DNA of 64,000 nt. Origin: Buchnera aphidicola (Eriosoma lanigerum) (GTDB taxonomy: Bacteria > Pseudomonadota > Gammaproteobacteria > Enterobacterales > Enterobacteriaceae). The stretch covers positions 111,070 through 175,069 of the forward strand of contig NZ_OZ060395.1 in assembly GCF_964059125.1 (NCBI RefSeq), in the 5' to 3' direction. Shown here in pieces: positions 52,324 through 63,882 of the stretch. Both the position numbers and the translations under genes were made by a program. How positions within the stretch are numbered: the first letter of the stretch is position 1; each line of letters begins with the position of its first letter. The notes beneath the pieces are model-generated. The model saw only the letters and a list, made by a program, of their open reading frames with translations, was not told where the DNA came from and ran no database searches.

Positions 52324-55053
52324 ATGATAATTATCATAGATGGTGAAAAATATAATATAAAAAAAGATGTACATAATTTAGATAATTTATTAAGTGTTTT
52401 TTTATCTTTAGGTTTTGATGTTCCATATTTTTGTTGGCATCCTGCTTTGGGTAGTGTGGGATCCTGTCGTCAATGTGCTGTAAAATTATATCATGATATT
52501 CATGATACAAAAGGAAGATTAGTAATGTCTTGTATGACTGCAGTACAAGATGGATTAATTGTATCTATACATGATAAAGAATCTATATTTTTCAGAAAGA
52601 GTATTATAGAACTATTAATGATCAATCATCCTCATGATTGTCCTATATGTGAGGAAGGAGGTAGTTGTCATCTTCAAGATATGACTGTGATTAGTGGTCA
52701 TACAAATAGAAGATATAGGTTTGTAAAACGAACTCATTTAAATCAAAATATAGGGCCTTTTATGGCTCATAACATGAATCGTTGTATTAGTTGCTATCGT
52801 TGTGTACGTTACTATAAAGATTATGCTGATGGTACAGATTTTGGTGTTTATGGAATAAGTTCAAATTTATATTTTGGTCGCATGAAATCTGGAAATTTAG
52901 AGAATCAATTTTCTGGTAATTTGATTGAAATTTGTCCAACAGGTGTATTTACTGATAAAACTCATTTTGGTAATTATACAAGAAAATGGGATTTGCAATA
53001 TGCTCCAAGTATATGTCAACATTGTAGTATAGGTTGTAATATTAGTGCGGGTGAACGTTATGGAACTATTAGAAAAATAGAGAACAGATATAATAAAAAA
53101 ATTAATCATTATTTTTTATGTGATAGAGGTAGATTTAGTTATGGACATTCAAATATTAAAGATAGACCTAATTCAATACGATTAAAAAAAAAAATAATTA
53201 ATATACAATCAGATATTTCTAAAAATATAGTTTTAAAACATGTTAGTGATATGATTAATCAGTCAGATAAAGTAATAGGTATTGGTTCTGTTAGAGCTAG
53301 TATTGAAAGCAATTATGCATTACAAAACTTAGTAGGAGTAAAAAACTTTTCTAATGGTATGATAGAAATAGAAAATCAGTGTATTCAACTGATGTTAAGT
53401 ATTTTAAAAAATGGTGGAATATATACACCTAGTTTAGCAGAAATAGAAGATTACGATTGTATTATAGTTTTTGGAGAAGATCTCACTCAAACATCTCCTC
53501 GTGCAGCATTAGCTATTCGTCAGGCAATAAAACAGTATGCAGTTAAGTTATCTATATCTAAAGGTATTGATAAATGGAATAGATTAGGAATTTTAAATGT
53601 TGAAAATAATATAAAATATCCATTAGTTATTACTAATATTGATTGTACTGAATTAGATAATGTTTCTGTATATCGTTATATAGCACCGGTTGTAAATCAA
53701 GCTCGACTGGGTTTTGCGATAGCTCATGAATTAGATTGTTACTCACCAGTAGTTGATCAATTAGATCATAATTTAATTAAATTAGTTAAAAACATTACGA
53801 ACTTATTATTAAATTCTAAAAAACCATTAATTATATCTGGATCTCATTCAGGAAATGTATCTCTAATTCAAGCGTCTTTTAATATAGCTAAATCGTTAAA
53901 AAAAAGAGGATTAGAAGTTGGTTTAGCTTTATTTCCTTCTAGTGTAAATAGTTTTGGAGTAGGCTTGTTAAGTAATTTATCAATTAATCAATTATTAAAT
54001 TCATTAGTAAAAGACCAAAAAAATACTATTATTATATTAGAGCACGATTTATATCGTACTTTATTACGTTATCAAGTGGATTTGATTTTAAAATATTCTA
54101 ATTGTATTATTATTGATCATCAAAATACAAAAATTTTTCAAAAAGGACATATTAGTCTTCCATCTTCTAATTTATTTGAAAGTTCTGGGACTGTAATTAA
54201 TTATGAATTACGTCCTCAACGGTTTTTTCAAGTGTATGATCCAACTTTTGGTAAATCGAACAAAATCGTATTTGAAAGTTGGAAATGGTTAAATTGGTTA
54301 AAAGATAAAATACATTATAATATAAAACAATGGTTAACGTTAGATGATATAATCAATAGTTGTATTAAAGATTTTCCTATTTTTAAAAATATAAAAAAAA
54401 TAGTTCCAAATGCTTTATTCCGAATAAATGGACAAAAAATAGCTCGTTCTCCACATCGTTATAGTGGTAGAACTGCACTTTACATGGATACAAATATACA
54501 TGAACCTAGACAACCAAAAGATGATAATTCTATGTTTTCTTTTTCGATGGAAGGAAATAATCAATTGCAGAGTTCATTCGGATATATTCCTTTTACATGG
54601 TCTCCTGGTTGGAATTCTATACAATCATCTTATAAAATAAATAATTTACAGTATAAAAATGATAAATATTCTACTTTAAATCTTCGTTTATGGGATAATA
54701 ATATAAGCAATTTAGATTTTTTTAATTATGTTCCTGATTTATTTATTTATAGTAATAAGTGGATAGTAGTACCTTATTATTTTATTTTTGGAAGTGATGA
54801 ATTATCTCAATATTCAACAGTCATAAAAAATTATAATTCAGTATTTCCTATAGTTATAAATCGTAAAGATGCTTTAAAATTTAATTTTAATTCGGGAGAT
54901 AAAATATATTTTAATATATTGAATCAACAGTTTATATTTTTTATTCAATATTCAGAATTATTAGAATCAGGTCAAATAGGAATTCCAATAGGTACTCCAG
55001 GTATACCATTAGATCTTTTAGGCCAAGAAATAACTGAATTAAAAAAAGGATAA
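52324..55053 (+). CDS. nuoG: NADH-quinone oxidoreductase subunit G
   Basis: Largest peripheral subunit; 909 residues (E. coli 908). N-terminal 2Fe-2S domain (Cys in FCWHPALG, SCRQC and MSCMTA), the His-Cys3 cluster HDCPICEEGGSC, further 4Fe-4S ligands in CISCYRC and ICPTG, then CQHCSIGC for cluster N7 and a molybdopterin-oxidoreductase-like body without cofactor. An 11-A run (53184-53194) lies in frame. The C-terminal half is less conserved. Confidence 0.97.
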   Translation: MIIIIDGEKYNIKKDVHNLDNLLSVFLSLGFDVPYFCWHPALGSVGSCRQCAVKLYHDIHDTKGRLVMSCMTAVQDGLIVSIHDKESIFFRKSIIELLMINHPHDCPICEEGGSCHLQDMTVISGHTNRRYRFVKRTHLNQNIGPFMAHNMNRCISCYRCVRYYKDYADGTDFGVYGISSNLYFGRMKSGNLENQFSGNLIEICPTGVFTDKTHFGNYTRKWDLQYAPSICQHCSIGCNISAGERYGTIRKIENRYNKKINHYFLCDRGRFSYGHSNIKDRPNSIRLKKKIINIQSDISKNIVLKHVSDMINQSDKVIGIGSVRASIESNYALQNLVGVKNFSNGMIEIENQCIQLMLSILKNGGIYTPSLAEIEDYDCIIVFGEDLTQTSPRAALAIRQAIKQYAVKLSISKGIDKWNRLGILNVENNIKYPLVITNIDCTELDNVSVYRYIAPVVNQARLGFAIAHELDCYSPVVDQLDHNLIKLVKNITNLLLNSKKPLIISGSHSGNVSLIQASFNIAKSLKKRGLEVGLALFPSSVNSFGVGLLSNLSINQLLNSLVKDQKNTIIILEHDLYRTLLRYQVDLILKYSNCIIIDHQNTKIFQKGHISLPSSNLFESSGTVINYELRPQRFFQVYDPTFGKSNKIVFESWKWLNWLKDKIHYNIKQWLTLDDIINSCIKDFPIFKNIKKIVPNALFRINGQKIARSPHRYSGRTALYMDTNIHEPRQPKDDNSMFSFSMEGNNQLQSSFGYIPFTWSPGWNSIQSSYKINNLQYKNDKYSTLNLRLWDNNISNLDFFNYVPDLFIYSNKWIVVPYYFIFGSDELSQYSTVIKNYNSVFPIVINRKDALKFNFNSGDKIYFNILNQQFIFFIQYSELLESGQIGIPIGTPGIPLDLLGQEITELKKG

Positions 55054-55056
55054 AAT

Positions 55057-56034
55057 ATGAGTATTTTATCAAGTTGTATAAGTCAAAATATTATGTGTAT
55101 TTTTTATTCTTTGTTTTTTTTATTATCGATAGTGTTCTTTGCTGCAAGTTTAAGTATAATCGAAAGAAAATTATTGGCATTATTTCAAAATCGATATGGT
55201 CCTAATAGAGTAGGTAAATATGGATTACTTCAGTTATTTGCTGATATGATTAAAATATTTTTTAAAGAAGATTGGATCCCACCTTTTAGTAATCGTTTTA
55301 CATTTGTTCTGGCACCAGTAATTTCTTTTTCTTCTTTATTAATAGTTATGTCTATTGTTCCAATTACTAATAATTGGTTTCTTATAGATTTAAATATTGG
55401 AATTTTATTTTTTTTAATGATGGCTGGATTATCAGTATATGGAGTATTATTAGCTGGTTGGTCTAGTAATAACAAATATGCATTGTTAGGATCAATTAGA
55501 TCAATTGCTCAAATATTAAGTTACGAAGTGTTTTTAGGAATATCTTTATTAGGAGTAGTAGCTAGGGCAGGATCTTTTAACATATTAGAAATTATTCATA
55601 GTCAACGAGATTTATGGAATGTTTTTCCTCAATTTTTTGGTTTTTTAATTTTTTTTATTGCTTCTTTAGCATTATGTCATCGTCATCCATTTGATCAACC
55701 AGAATCAGAACAAGAATTAGCTGATGGTTATCATATAGAATATTCTGGAATAAAGTTTGGATTGTTTTTTATTGGAGAATATATTTCAATTATTACGGTT
55801 TGTTCATTAATGACTGCTTTATTTTTTGGTGGTGCTAATGGTCCTTTAATTTCTTCTTTTATTTGTTTTTTTATAAAAACATTTTTATTGATTGTTATAT
55901 TTATATTAATTCGAGCATCTATACCTAGGCCCCGATATGATCAAATTATGTTATTTGGATGGAAAATATGTTTACCTTTATCATTATTAAATTTATTGTT
56001 TAGTGTTTTTTGTTTATTATTAATTCAACCATAA
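55057..56034 (+). CDS. nuoH: NADH-quinone oxidoreductase subunit H
   Basis: Membrane subunit forming the quinone-entry channel; 325 residues (E. coli 325). Conserved [55 protein letters not shown] and [13 protein letters not shown]. Starts 3 bases after nuoG. Confidence 0.98.
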   Translation: MSILSSCISQNIMCIFYSLFFLLSIVFFAASLSIIERKLLALFQNRYGPNRVGKYGLLQLFADMIKIFFKEDWIPPFSNRFTFVLAPVISFSSLLIVMSIVPITNNWFLIDLNIGILFFLMMAGLSVYGVLLAGWSSNNKYALLGSIRSIAQILSYEVFLGISLLGVVARAGSFNILEIIHSQRDLWNVFPQFFGFLIFFIASLALCHRHPFDQPESEQELADGYHIEYSGIKFGLFFIGEYISIITVCSLMTALFFGGANGPLISSFICFFIKTFLLIVIFILIRASIPRPRYDQIMLFGWKICLPLSLLNLLFSVFCLLLIQP

Positions 56035-56063
56035 TTTATAATATTTATGATTAGGAATCTGAG

Positions 56064-56606
56064 ATGAGTATAAAAAAATTTATATTCGATTGTATTAGTC
56101 AATTAAAAAGTATTTTTATGGTGGCACGTAATATGTTTTCTAAAAGAGAGACAAGAATGTATCCTGAAGAGTTAGTTGCGGTAACTTCGCGTACTCGAGG
56201 TCGTGTTATATTAACTAATAATTCAGATGGAACAGAACGATGTGTTGCTTGTGGTTTATGTGCTGTAGTATGTCCAGTTAGTTGTATTACTTTGCAAAAA
56301 TCAGAAACAAAAGATGGACGTTGTTATCCTGAATTTTTTAGAATTAATTTTTCTCGTTGCATTTTTTGTGGTTTTTGTGAAGAAGCATGTCCTACTATGG
56401 CTATTCAATTAAGTTCTAAATTTGACTTTTCAGATTCAGAAAGAAAAAATTTAGTTTATGAAAAACAAGATTTATTAATTGATAACGTAGGAAAATGTAA
56501 AGATTATAATTTTTATCATTTTACTGGTATTTCAATTAAAGACAAAAAAATTGGTGATTTAGAGAATGAATCTCGACCTGTTGATGTTAAAAATTTACTA
56601 CCATAA
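56064..56606 (+). CDS. nuoI: NADH-quinone oxidoreductase subunit I
   Basis: Two-cluster ferredoxin subunit (N6a, N6b) linking NuoG to NuoB; 180 residues, as in E. coli. Motifs [12 protein letters not shown] and [12 protein letters not shown] (about 60-111). Conserved RFRGR-type block appears as [10 protein letters not shown]. Confidence 0.98.
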   Translation: MSIKKFIFDCISQLKSIFMVARNMFSKRETRMYPEELVAVTSRTRGRVILTNNSDGTERCVACGLCAVVCPVSCITLQKSETKDGRCYPEFFRINFSRCIFCGFCEEACPTMAIQLSSKFDFSDSERKNLVYEKQDLLIDNVGKCKDYNFYHFTGISIKDKKIGDLENESRPVDVKNLLP

Positions 56607-56621
56607 GGAAGGTTTAGTTCA

Positions 56622-57113
56622 ATGGAATTAGTATTCTATTTATGTAGTTTTATTTCAGTTATATCTACTCTGTTAGTTTTATTTAATTCTCATCCTATGT
56701 ATGCTTTATTATATTTTATAATATCGATTTTATCTATTTCAGGAGTATTTTTTTCTTTAGGTGCGTATTTTTCTGGAGTTATAGAAGTAATTATTTATGC
56801 AGGCGCTATAATGGTATTATTTGTATTTGTTGTAATGGTTCTTAATCTTGGAGAAAAAACATATTATGAAGAAAAAAAATGGATGTCAATAAAATATTGG
56901 ATTTTTCCTGCTATATTATCATTATTATTATTATTGGTAATAATTTATTTAATTTTTGGTTTAGGAGAAGATTCAATTTTATTAGGAAAAGTAACTTTAA
57001 TTAAAACAGTTGGTTTTTCTTTATTTGGAATGTATATGTTATTATTAGAATTAGTTTCATTAATTTTGTTATCAGCTTTAGTAATTACTTTTCATTTTGG
57101 AAAAAAGCAATAG
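56622..57113 (+). CDS. nuoJ: NADH-quinone oxidoreductase subunit J
   Basis: Membrane subunit of the proton-pumping arm; 163 residues (E. coli 184), about five helices. GVIEVIIYAGAIMVLFVFVVMVLNLG is the recognisable pi-bulge helix (split here for length; about 47-72). The shorter length reflects the C-terminal tail. AAGGAAGG precedes the ATG. Confidence 0.95.
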   Translation: MELVFYLCSFISVISTLLVLFNSHPMYALLYFIISILSISGVFFSLGAYFSGVIEVIIYAGAIMVLFVFVVMVLNLGEKTYYEEKKWMSIKYWIFPAILSLLLLLVIIYLIFGLGEDSILLGKVTLIKTVGFSLFGMYMLLLELVSLILLSALVITFHFGKKQ

Positions 57114-57176
57114 ATATAATAATCTTTTTTGATTACATCATAAAATTAATTGTAAAAAAATAAATAGGTGTTGTAT

Positions 57177-57479
57177 ATGATTCCGTTGTCTCACGGTTTA
57201 TTTTTATCTTTTTTTTTATTTATATTAGGTTTTTTATCTCTTATTATTCGTAGAAATTTATTTTTTATATTACTTGGTTTAGAAATAATGCTAAATGCAT
57301 CTGCTTTATTATTAGTAATAGCTGATTGTTATTTAGGAAAAATTGATGGTCAAGTAATGCACATTTTCATTGTTTCTTTATCTGCATCGGAAAGTAGTAT
57401 AGGTTTGGCTTTATTACTACAATTATATCGTCGTTATCAAACTTTAAATATTGATGTTTTAAGTGAGATGAAAGGATGA
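57177..57479 (+). CDS. nuoK: NADH-quinone oxidoreductase subunit K
   Basis: Small antiporter-like membrane subunit; 100 residues, as in E. coli, when started at the ATG at 57177 (MIPLSHG matches MIPLQHG). A GTG at 57168 is in frame but overlaps the likely AGGTG ribosome-binding site. The membrane Glu in [10 protein letters not shown] and the second Glu in [12 protein letters not shown] are kept. Confidence 0.96.
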   Translation: MIPLSHGLFLSFFLFILGFLSLIIRRNLFFILLGLEIMLNASALLLVIADCYLGKIDGQVMHIFIVSLSASESSIGLALLLQLYRRYQTLNIDVLSEMKG

Positions 57480-59317
57480 ACATGATTTTTTTAGTATTTT
57501 TTTTTCCTTGTATTAGTTTTTTTATTTTGTCATTATTTCAAAAAAAATTATCTCAATGTATTTTAGGAATTATAGGTATTACTTCTATTTTATTTTCGAG
57601 TTGTATAGTTTTATATTTAATTTTAATTTTTTTTTATGGACACTCTCAATTTTATATATATAATTTTTTTTCATGGATTGATACTGATAACTTAAAAATT
57701 AATTTTAGTTTTTTATTGGATTCGTTATCTGTAACAATGTTAGGTTTAGTCAGTATTGTGGGATTACTGATTCATATTTTTTCTTATTGGTATATGAAAT
57801 GTAAAAATGATAATGCACGATTCTTTGCTTATATGAATTTATTTATGTTAAGTATGTTTATATTAGTTTTAGCAGATAATTTGGTGTTAATGTACTTAGG
57901 TTGGGAAGGAGTTGGTGTATGTTCATATTTATTAATTAGTTTTTATTATAATCATAATATCAATTTTCGTTCCGCTATGAAAGCATTTATCATTACTCGT
58001 ATTGGAGATATTTTTTTATTAATTTCTATAATTATATTATATACTGAATTTGGAACAGTAGATTTTATATCTTTAAATTTTTTAAGTAATAGTCAATTAA
58101 TATGTCATAATAAGTTATTATATTGTATTACTGGTTGTTTATTATTAGGATCTATTGGAAAATCTGCTCAATTTCCATTACAAACTTGGTTGTCTGATGC
58201 AATGGTTGGTCCAACACCTGTATCTGCTTTAATTCATGCAGCAACAATGATTACAGCTGGTGTATATTTAATTGTTCGTACACATTTTTTATTTATATTG
58301 ACTCCTATAGTATTATATATTATAGGAATTATAGGTTGCATTACATTAGTTATTTCTAGTTTTTCAGCTTTAGTTCAAACAGATATAAAAAAAATATTAG
58401 CTTATTCTACGATGAATCAAATTAGTTATATGTTTTTAGCTTTATCAGTAGAGGCTTGGCAGGCTTCTATTTTACATTTAATAGCTCATGCTATTTTTAA
58501 AGCTTTATTATTTCTTTCAGCTGGTTCTTTAATTATAGCTTGTAAGAATGAAAAAAATATTTTTAAAATGGGTGGATCGATACATCAATTTCCTTTTCTT
58601 TATTTTTGTTTTTTAATAGGAGGAGCTTCTTTAATTTCATTACCAATTGTTACTTTAGGATTTTATACTAAAGAAAATATTTTATTTTCTTTATTAAATA
58701 GTCATCATATATTTTTATTTACAATGGGATTATTAGGTGGTTTGATTACATCAATTTATACTTTTCGTATGATTTTTTCAATTTTTAACAATTCTAATAT
58801 AGATTTAATTAATAAAAACAGTGGATTCATGCATGATTTTCCATTGATAGTTCTTGTTTTATTTTCTAGTTTGTTTGGAGTTTTAATATTTTCTATATTT
58901 GATTTTATGTTACCAGAACAAAATACGGTATATTTAAGTAAATTTGTTGTATCTATTATTACCAGTGTATTTTCTATTTTAGGACTTGTTATATCTTATT
59001 ATTGTTGGATAAAAAATATAGAGTTGTTAAAAAAATGTTTAAAAAACACATTTTTTAGTACTATTTGTCTTTTATTTTCTAGTGGTTTTGGTTTTGATTA
59101 TATATATTCATTATTGTTCAAAAAATCATATATATATATTTCTAAATTATTTAATAGAGATCCTCTAGGAATTATTTTGAGTCAATTAGAATTTTTATCT
59201 TGTTTTTGTAATAAATTTTTATTAATTTCGGAAAATGGTAAATTAAGATGGTATATTTGTTCATTTATGATTGGTATACTATTATTTTTTTTTATAATTG
59301 AATCTTTAAATTTTTAA
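57476..59317 (+). CDS. nuoL: NADH-quinone oxidoreductase subunit L
   Basis: Distal antiporter-like subunit with the long lateral helix; 613 residues, as in E. coli. Conserved: [18 protein letters not shown] (Glu of the proton path), [16 protein letters not shown] with the Lys, [20 protein letters not shown] and the C-terminal SENGKLRWY. Start overlaps the nuoK stop by 4 bases and the first residues MNM match E. coli. Confidence 0.98.
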   Translation: MNMIFLVFFFPCISFFILSLFQKKLSQCILGIIGITSILFSSCIVLYLILIFFYGHSQFYIYNFFSWIDTDNLKINFSFLLDSLSVTMLGLVSIVGLLIHIFSYWYMKCKNDNARFFAYMNLFMLSMFILVLADNLVLMYLGWEGVGVCSYLLISFYYNHNINFRSAMKAFIITRIGDIFLLISIIILYTEFGTVDFISLNFLSNSQLICHNKLLYCITGCLLLGSIGKSAQFPLQTWLSDAMVGPTPVSALIHAATMITAGVYLIVRTHFLFILTPIVLYIIGIIGCITLVISSFSALVQTDIKKILAYSTMNQISYMFLALSVEAWQASILHLIAHAIFKALLFLSAGSLIIACKNEKNIFKMGGSIHQFPFLYFCFLIGGASLISLPIVTLGFYTKENILFSLLNSHHIFLFTMGLLGGLITSIYTFRMIFSIFNNSNIDLINKNSGFMHDFPLIVLVLFSSLFGVLIFSIFDFMLPEQNTVYLSKFVVSIITSVFSILGLVISYYCWIKNIELLKKCLKNTFFSTICLLFSSGFGFDYIYSLLFKKSYIYISKLFNRDPLGIILSQLEFLSCFCNKFLLISENGKLRWYICSFMIGILLFFFIIESLNF

Positions 59318-59446
59318 ATTGTAGACTTATAAATAATTGTATCATTAATTGAATAAATAAAATATTAATATAGATATTTATTGAATATTTTGTGTTAATG
59401 ATTTTGAATGATAGCTTATCATATTAAAAATAGGATTATAATCTCA

Positions 59447-60955
59447 ATGTTACTTTTGTGTTTAGTTTGTATTCCATTATTAGGTGCTTTGTTATCTTGG
59501 TTATGTGGATATATAACAGTTTCATTTTCTCGTTGGATTGCTTTATCTAGCATGGGAATTACATTGTTAATAGTATTAAAATTTTGGTTTTTTTATTACT
59601 ATTTTAATCATGTAAATATAAATTCTCAATGGGATCTTCAATATGTTTGTTCTTGGATTCCTAATTTAGGTATAAATTTTCATTTAGCTATAGATGGTTT
59701 ATCCTTATTATTTGTTCTTTTAATTTCTTTTCTGGGATTTATAGCTGTGTTATGTTCTTGGAATGAAATTAAACATCATCAAAATGGTTTTTATTTTAAT
59801 TTATTATGTGTTATTAGTGGTGCTATAGGATTATGCTTATCAATTGATTTATTTTTATTTTTTTGTTTTTGGGAATTAATTTTAATTCCAACGTATTTTT
59901 TAATAGCAATATGGGGAAACAATGAATTAATTTTAGGAAGAAATTGTATACATTCTGCAAATAAATTTTTTATTTATGCACAATTATCAGGATTATTATT
60001 ATTATTTTCAATACTAGGATTAGTAATTAATTATCATAATATTAGTCTTGTTTGGAGTTTTGATTACAATGTGTTATTACATGTTCCTATAGATTCATAT
60101 TTAGAATGGTACTTAATGTTTGGTTTTTTCTTATCTTTTATAATAAAAATCCCGGTAATTCCTTTTCATACTTGGTTGATTGAATCGCATAGTCATTCTT
60201 CTACTGCAGGTTCTATTGACTTGGTAGGTTTAATAGTTAAAACCTCTGTTTATGGTTTGCTTCGATTTTGTATTCCTTTGTTTCCTCGTTCTTCTTTTAT
60301 GATTATTCCTTTAGTAGAATTATTAGGTGTAATTAATATATTTTATGGATCTTTTTTAGCTTTTTCTCAAACTAATATTAAAAGATTATTAGCATATTCT
60401 TCTGTATCAAATATGGGTATGATTTTAATAGGAATTTATTCAGGTAATCTATTAGCTTATCAAGGATTAATTATTCAAATTATAGCTCATGGATTATCTT
60501 CTTCTGCTTTATTTATATTATCAGGTCAATTGTATGAACGTTTTAAAACTATGAATATATATCAAATGGGAGGTGTGTGGTCTCAATTAAGATGGATTCC
60601 TGCTTTTTTTCTATTTTTTTCTATGGTTAATTTAGGAATACCTGGAAGTGGAAATTTTATTGGAGAATTTATGATTCTATTGGGAATTTTTAAAAATTTT
60701 CCAATTATTGCTGGTTTTATATCATTAATTTTAATAGTTGTTTCTATTTATTCTTTAAATATGATGCATGTAATTTTTTATGGTAAAAGCAATCATATTT
60801 CTTTTTCTCATACTGTTTCTATTCGTGAAATTGGGATAATTATTAGTTTGATAATTTTAATTATTTGGATTGGAATGTATCCTAAAATTATTTTAGAAAC
60901 TTCTTATTATTCAATATATAATATTCAAAATAATTTTTCTTATTTTTTTAACTAA
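59447..60955 (+). CDS. nuoM: NADH-quinone oxidoreductase subunit M
   Basis: Antiporter-like proton-pumping subunit; 502 residues from the ATG at 59447 (E. coli 509), AGGA 11 bases upstream. An ATG at 59408 would add 13 residues with no family counterpart. Conserved: FFCFWELILIPTYFLIAIWG, PFHTWLIESHSHSSTAGS, QTNIKRLLAYSSVSNMG and GIPGSGNFIGEFMIL. The pump-channel Glu of the FWE motif is kept. Confidence 0.96.
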   Translation: MLLLCLVCIPLLGALLSWLCGYITVSFSRWIALSSMGITLLIVLKFWFFYYYFNHVNINSQWDLQYVCSWIPNLGINFHLAIDGLSLLFVLLISFLGFIAVLCSWNEIKHHQNGFYFNLLCVISGAIGLCLSIDLFLFFCFWELILIPTYFLIAIWGNNELILGRNCIHSANKFFIYAQLSGLLLLFSILGLVINYHNISLVWSFDYNVLLHVPIDSYLEWYLMFGFFLSFIIKIPVIPFHTWLIESHSHSSTAGSIDLVGLIVKTSVYGLLRFCIPLFPRSSFMIIPLVELLGVINIFYGSFLAFSQTNIKRLLAYSSVSNMGMILIGIYSGNLLAYQGLIIQIIAHGLSSSALFILSGQLYERFKTMNIYQMGGVWSQLRWIPAFFLFFSMVNLGIPGSGNFIGEFMILLGIFKNFPIIAGFISLILIVVSIYSLNMMHVIFYGKSNHISFSHTVSIREIGIIISLIILIIWIGMYPKIILETSYYSIYNIQNNFSYFFN

Positions 60956-60971
60956 AAGGTTGTTTTACGAA

Positions 60972-62414
60972 ATGATAATTATTAATAATTTATTGACTGA
61001 TTTATTACCAATTTTTTGTTTGTTTGGTACTATTATAGCAATAATGTTATCTATTTCTTGGAGTAGAAATCATTTTTTACATTTCTCATTGAGTATATTA
61101 GGGTTAGTATGTAGCTTAATATCTTTATTTTTTATACATTTTTATATACCCATTGAAATAAATTTTTTATTTAAAATAGATGATTATGCTGTACTTTATT
61201 CTGCTTTTATTCTTGTTTTAACTATTTTTATTTGTATTATTTCTTATTTTAGTTTGGATCATTATTATGATGTAAAAGATGAATTTTATTTATTAATTCT
61301 ATTGTCTAGTTTAGGTTGCTTATTATTAACTATGACTGTTCATATGATTAGTTTGTTTATTGGATTAGAACTAGTTTCATTACCATTAATTGGTTTATTA
61401 GGATATTTTAAAAATCGTCATCAAGTATTAGAATCAACATTAAAATATATGATTTTATCAGGTTTAACATCAACATTTTTATTGTTTGGTATTGCATTAG
61501 TATATATAGGTTCAGGAGGTCTAAGTTTTATTGAATTACAAATAGCATTAAATATGAATTCTATGAATCATTTAATTTTATTATTTGGAATAGGAATGAT
61601 TCTAATTGTACTATTTTTTAAATTATCGTTATTTCCATTTCATTTATGGGTTCCTGATGTATATCAAGGTACTTCTGCATTAACTTTAACTTTTTTCTCT
61701 ACAGTAGTAAAAACAGCTATTTTTGTTGTTTTAGTTCGGTTATTTTTGTATCTTCCAGTTGAAAAAGTATTTTCTATATATTTTATTTGTTCAATAGTTG
61801 CTATTTGTTCAATATTATTTGGAAACTTGATGGCATTGTTTCAAATTAATTTAAAACGATTATTAGCTTATTCTTCTATATCTCATTTTGGTTATTTGTT
61901 GATTATCTTAGTTACTTTGCAGAGTAATTCATATTTTTTAGAAACAGTAGGAATGTATTTATTTGGATATTGTTTGAGTAATTTGGGTTTGTTTACTATT
62001 ATTAATTATTTTTCTGATTTAAATAATAAACATGATTTAGATTCTGCTATATTGTATAAGGGATTATTTTGGAGAAATCCAATTTTGTGTTTTTTCATGA
62101 CAAGTATGATATTTTCTTTATCTGGAATCCCATTAGGATTAGGTTTTATTAGTAAATTTTTTTTATTTTATTCAATTATGAATTCAAATTTTTGGTTTTT
62201 ATGGTTTATTGTAGTTTTGGGAACAGTAATAGGTTTATATTATTATTTAAGAATAAGTATTAATTTATATTTACCATCAAATAATGTTACATATTTAAAT
62301 TATATTAATAACAGTAATGTATTTATTGTATTATTAGGAATAATAAATATTATTTTTGGACTTTTTCCTGCAATACTAATAGATTTAATTCGTTCATCAA
62401 CACTATTTTTATAA
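60972..62414 (+). CDS. nuoN: NADH-quinone oxidoreductase subunit N
   Basis: Third antiporter-like subunit; 480 residues from the ATG at 60972 (E. coli 485), which aligns with the E. coli N-terminus. A TTG at 60960 is in frame and would add four residues; AAGG lies next to it. Conserved: FIGLELVSLPLIGLLGYF, FKLSLFPFHLWVPDVYQG and QINLKRLLAYSSISHFGYLL. Last gene of the operon; no GC-containing terminator follows. Confidence 0.95.
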   Translation: MIIINNLLTDLLPIFCLFGTIIAIMLSISWSRNHFLHFSLSILGLVCSLISLFFIHFYIPIEINFLFKIDDYAVLYSAFILVLTIFICIISYFSLDHYYDVKDEFYLLILLSSLGCLLLTMTVHMISLFIGLELVSLPLIGLLGYFKNRHQVLESTLKYMILSGLTSTFLLFGIALVYIGSGGLSFIELQIALNMNSMNHLILLFGIGMILIVLFFKLSLFPFHLWVPDVYQGTSALTLTFFSTVVKTAIFVVLVRLFLYLPVEKVFSIYFICSIVAICSILFGNLMALFQINLKRLLAYSSISHFGYLLIILVTLQSNSYFLETVGMYLFGYCLSNLGLFTIINYFSDLNNKHDLDSAILYKGLFWRNPILCFFMTSMIFSLSGIPLGLGFISKFFLFYSIMNSNFWFLWFIVVLGTVIGLYYYLRISINLYLPSNNVTYLNYINNSNVFIVLLGIINIIFGLFPAILIDLIRSSTLFL

Positions 62415-62925
62415 TATGTGTATATTATTTTATATTATTGTATTGATAGATAGGTATATTTAATTTAAATGTATTACTTAATATATTTTAATTGTTTTTT
62501 TTATATATTATTAGCAATTTTATATTTTTATTTAATTTTATATAGTTTTTGACATTGAGAATATAAAAAAAATTAAACTTTAAATATTTCATATATATAA
62601 ATTATTTATCTTTATCAATTATAATTGATATTAATTTTTTTTTAAGTAAATATTTTTATCATCAATGATATCAATTAATTTAATTATTTTTTGAACAATT
62701 TATTTAATATTATTGTATAGAAATATAAATGTGTTAATTTAATCAAGATTCAATAATATTATATTAATATCAATATTTTAATTTTATTTGCTTATGTTTA
62801 CAAAATTATATGTATAAATATAGATTTATAATATTATTGAATAAACAGTAATATTTAAAATCATTATAATAATAAATAGGATAGTAATATTATTATGTAT
62901 ATAAGTCATGAGAAGTTATTAGATT
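62415..62925. other. Spacer nuoN-alx, no gene or riboswitch seen
   Basis: 511 bases, nearly all A/T. In E. coli alx is controlled by a pH- and manganese-responsive yybP-ykoY leader; I looked for its conserved GC-rich core and found none. No ORF remnant. Confidence 0.5.
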
Positions 62926-63882
62926 ATGAATAGTTTATTAATATTTTTATGGAGTATTTTTATTATTTTTATGATATTAGTCATATGTTTAAATCAAATA
63001 TTTCAAAAAAAATATAAATTACAATTAGTTAATATTAAATCTGCAATTTGGTTATCTGTATTTTGGATTATTGTTGCGTTTGTATTTTCATTTTTGATAT
63101 GGTTGATATTAATAACAACGATCGGAAAAGAAATAGCTAACATACAAATTATAACTTTTATCTCTGCATATTTATTAGAAAAATTTTTATCTATTGATAA
63201 TGTTTTTATTTGGTTTGTAATTTTTAGATATTTTTCTATTCCTTTGATATATCAACAAAAAGTATTATTTTATGGTATTATTGGTTCTATATTATTTAGA
63301 ATAATAATCATTTTTTTTGGTAATTTTCTGTTGTTAAAATGGAAATGGATTATATATTTTTTTGGTTTATTTTTGTTGGTTAGTGGATTAAAGATGATTT
63401 TTTTTAAAGAGGATTCTAATGTAATTATTACGAAAAATAAATGGATACGATGGTTATATAAATATTTTAAAATTACAGATAAATTACATAAACAACATTT
63501 TTTTATTAGAAAAAATAACATTTTGTTTGCTACTCCTTTATTAGTTGTACTTATTATGATTGAAGTTAGCGATATATTTTTTTCTATTGACAGTATGTCT
63601 GCTATTTTTTCTATTACTTCAGATTTTTTTATTATGATTACTTCTAATATTTTTGCTATATTTGGATTACGGTCAATTTATTTTTTATTTTCAACTAGTT
63701 CCTGTAAAGCATATGTTACTAAATATGGATTACCATTAATTTTAATATTTATTGGAATGAAAACATTATGTATCGATTTTATTAATATTTCTATTACTAC
63801 TACTTTGATTGTTATGATATTAATAATAAGTATTACTATTTTATTAAATATTATTATGAAAAACAAGAAATTACGTTATTAG
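62926..63882 (+). CDS. alx: Alx, TerC-family membrane protein
   Basis: TerC-family inner-membrane protein; E. coli Alx is linked to manganese export and alkaline response. It has 318 residues (E. coli 321), about nine hydrophobic helices. Recognised by AYLLEKFLSIDNVFIWFVIF (acidic metal-site residues in EK..SIDNVF), HFFIRKNNILFATPL, IEVSDIFFSIDSMSAIF and TSNIFAIFGLRSIYFL. The family's paired acidic motifs are intact. The substrate in this organism is not established. It starts 511 bases after nuoN and is probably transcribed separately. Confidence 0.9.
   Translation: MNSLLIFLWSIFIIFMILVICLNQIFQKKYKLQLVNIKSAIWLSVFWIIVAFVFSFLIWLILITTIGKEIANIQIITFISAYLLEKFLSIDNVFIWFVIFRYFSIPLIYQQKVLFYGIIGSILFRIIIIFFGNFLLLKWKWIIYFFGLFLLVSGLKMIFFKEDSNVIITKNKWIRWLYKYFKITDKLHKQHFFIRKNNILFATPLLVVLIMIEVSDIFFSIDSMSAIFSITSDFFIMITSNIFAIFGLRSIYFLFSTSSCKAYVTKYGLPLILIFIGMKTLCIDFINISITTTLIVMILIISITILLNIIMKNKKLRY

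Noticed and set aside
62415..62925. yybP-ykoY-type riboswitch upstream of alx
   Set aside because: The conserved GC-rich core expected for that riboswitch is not present in this A/T-only spacer.
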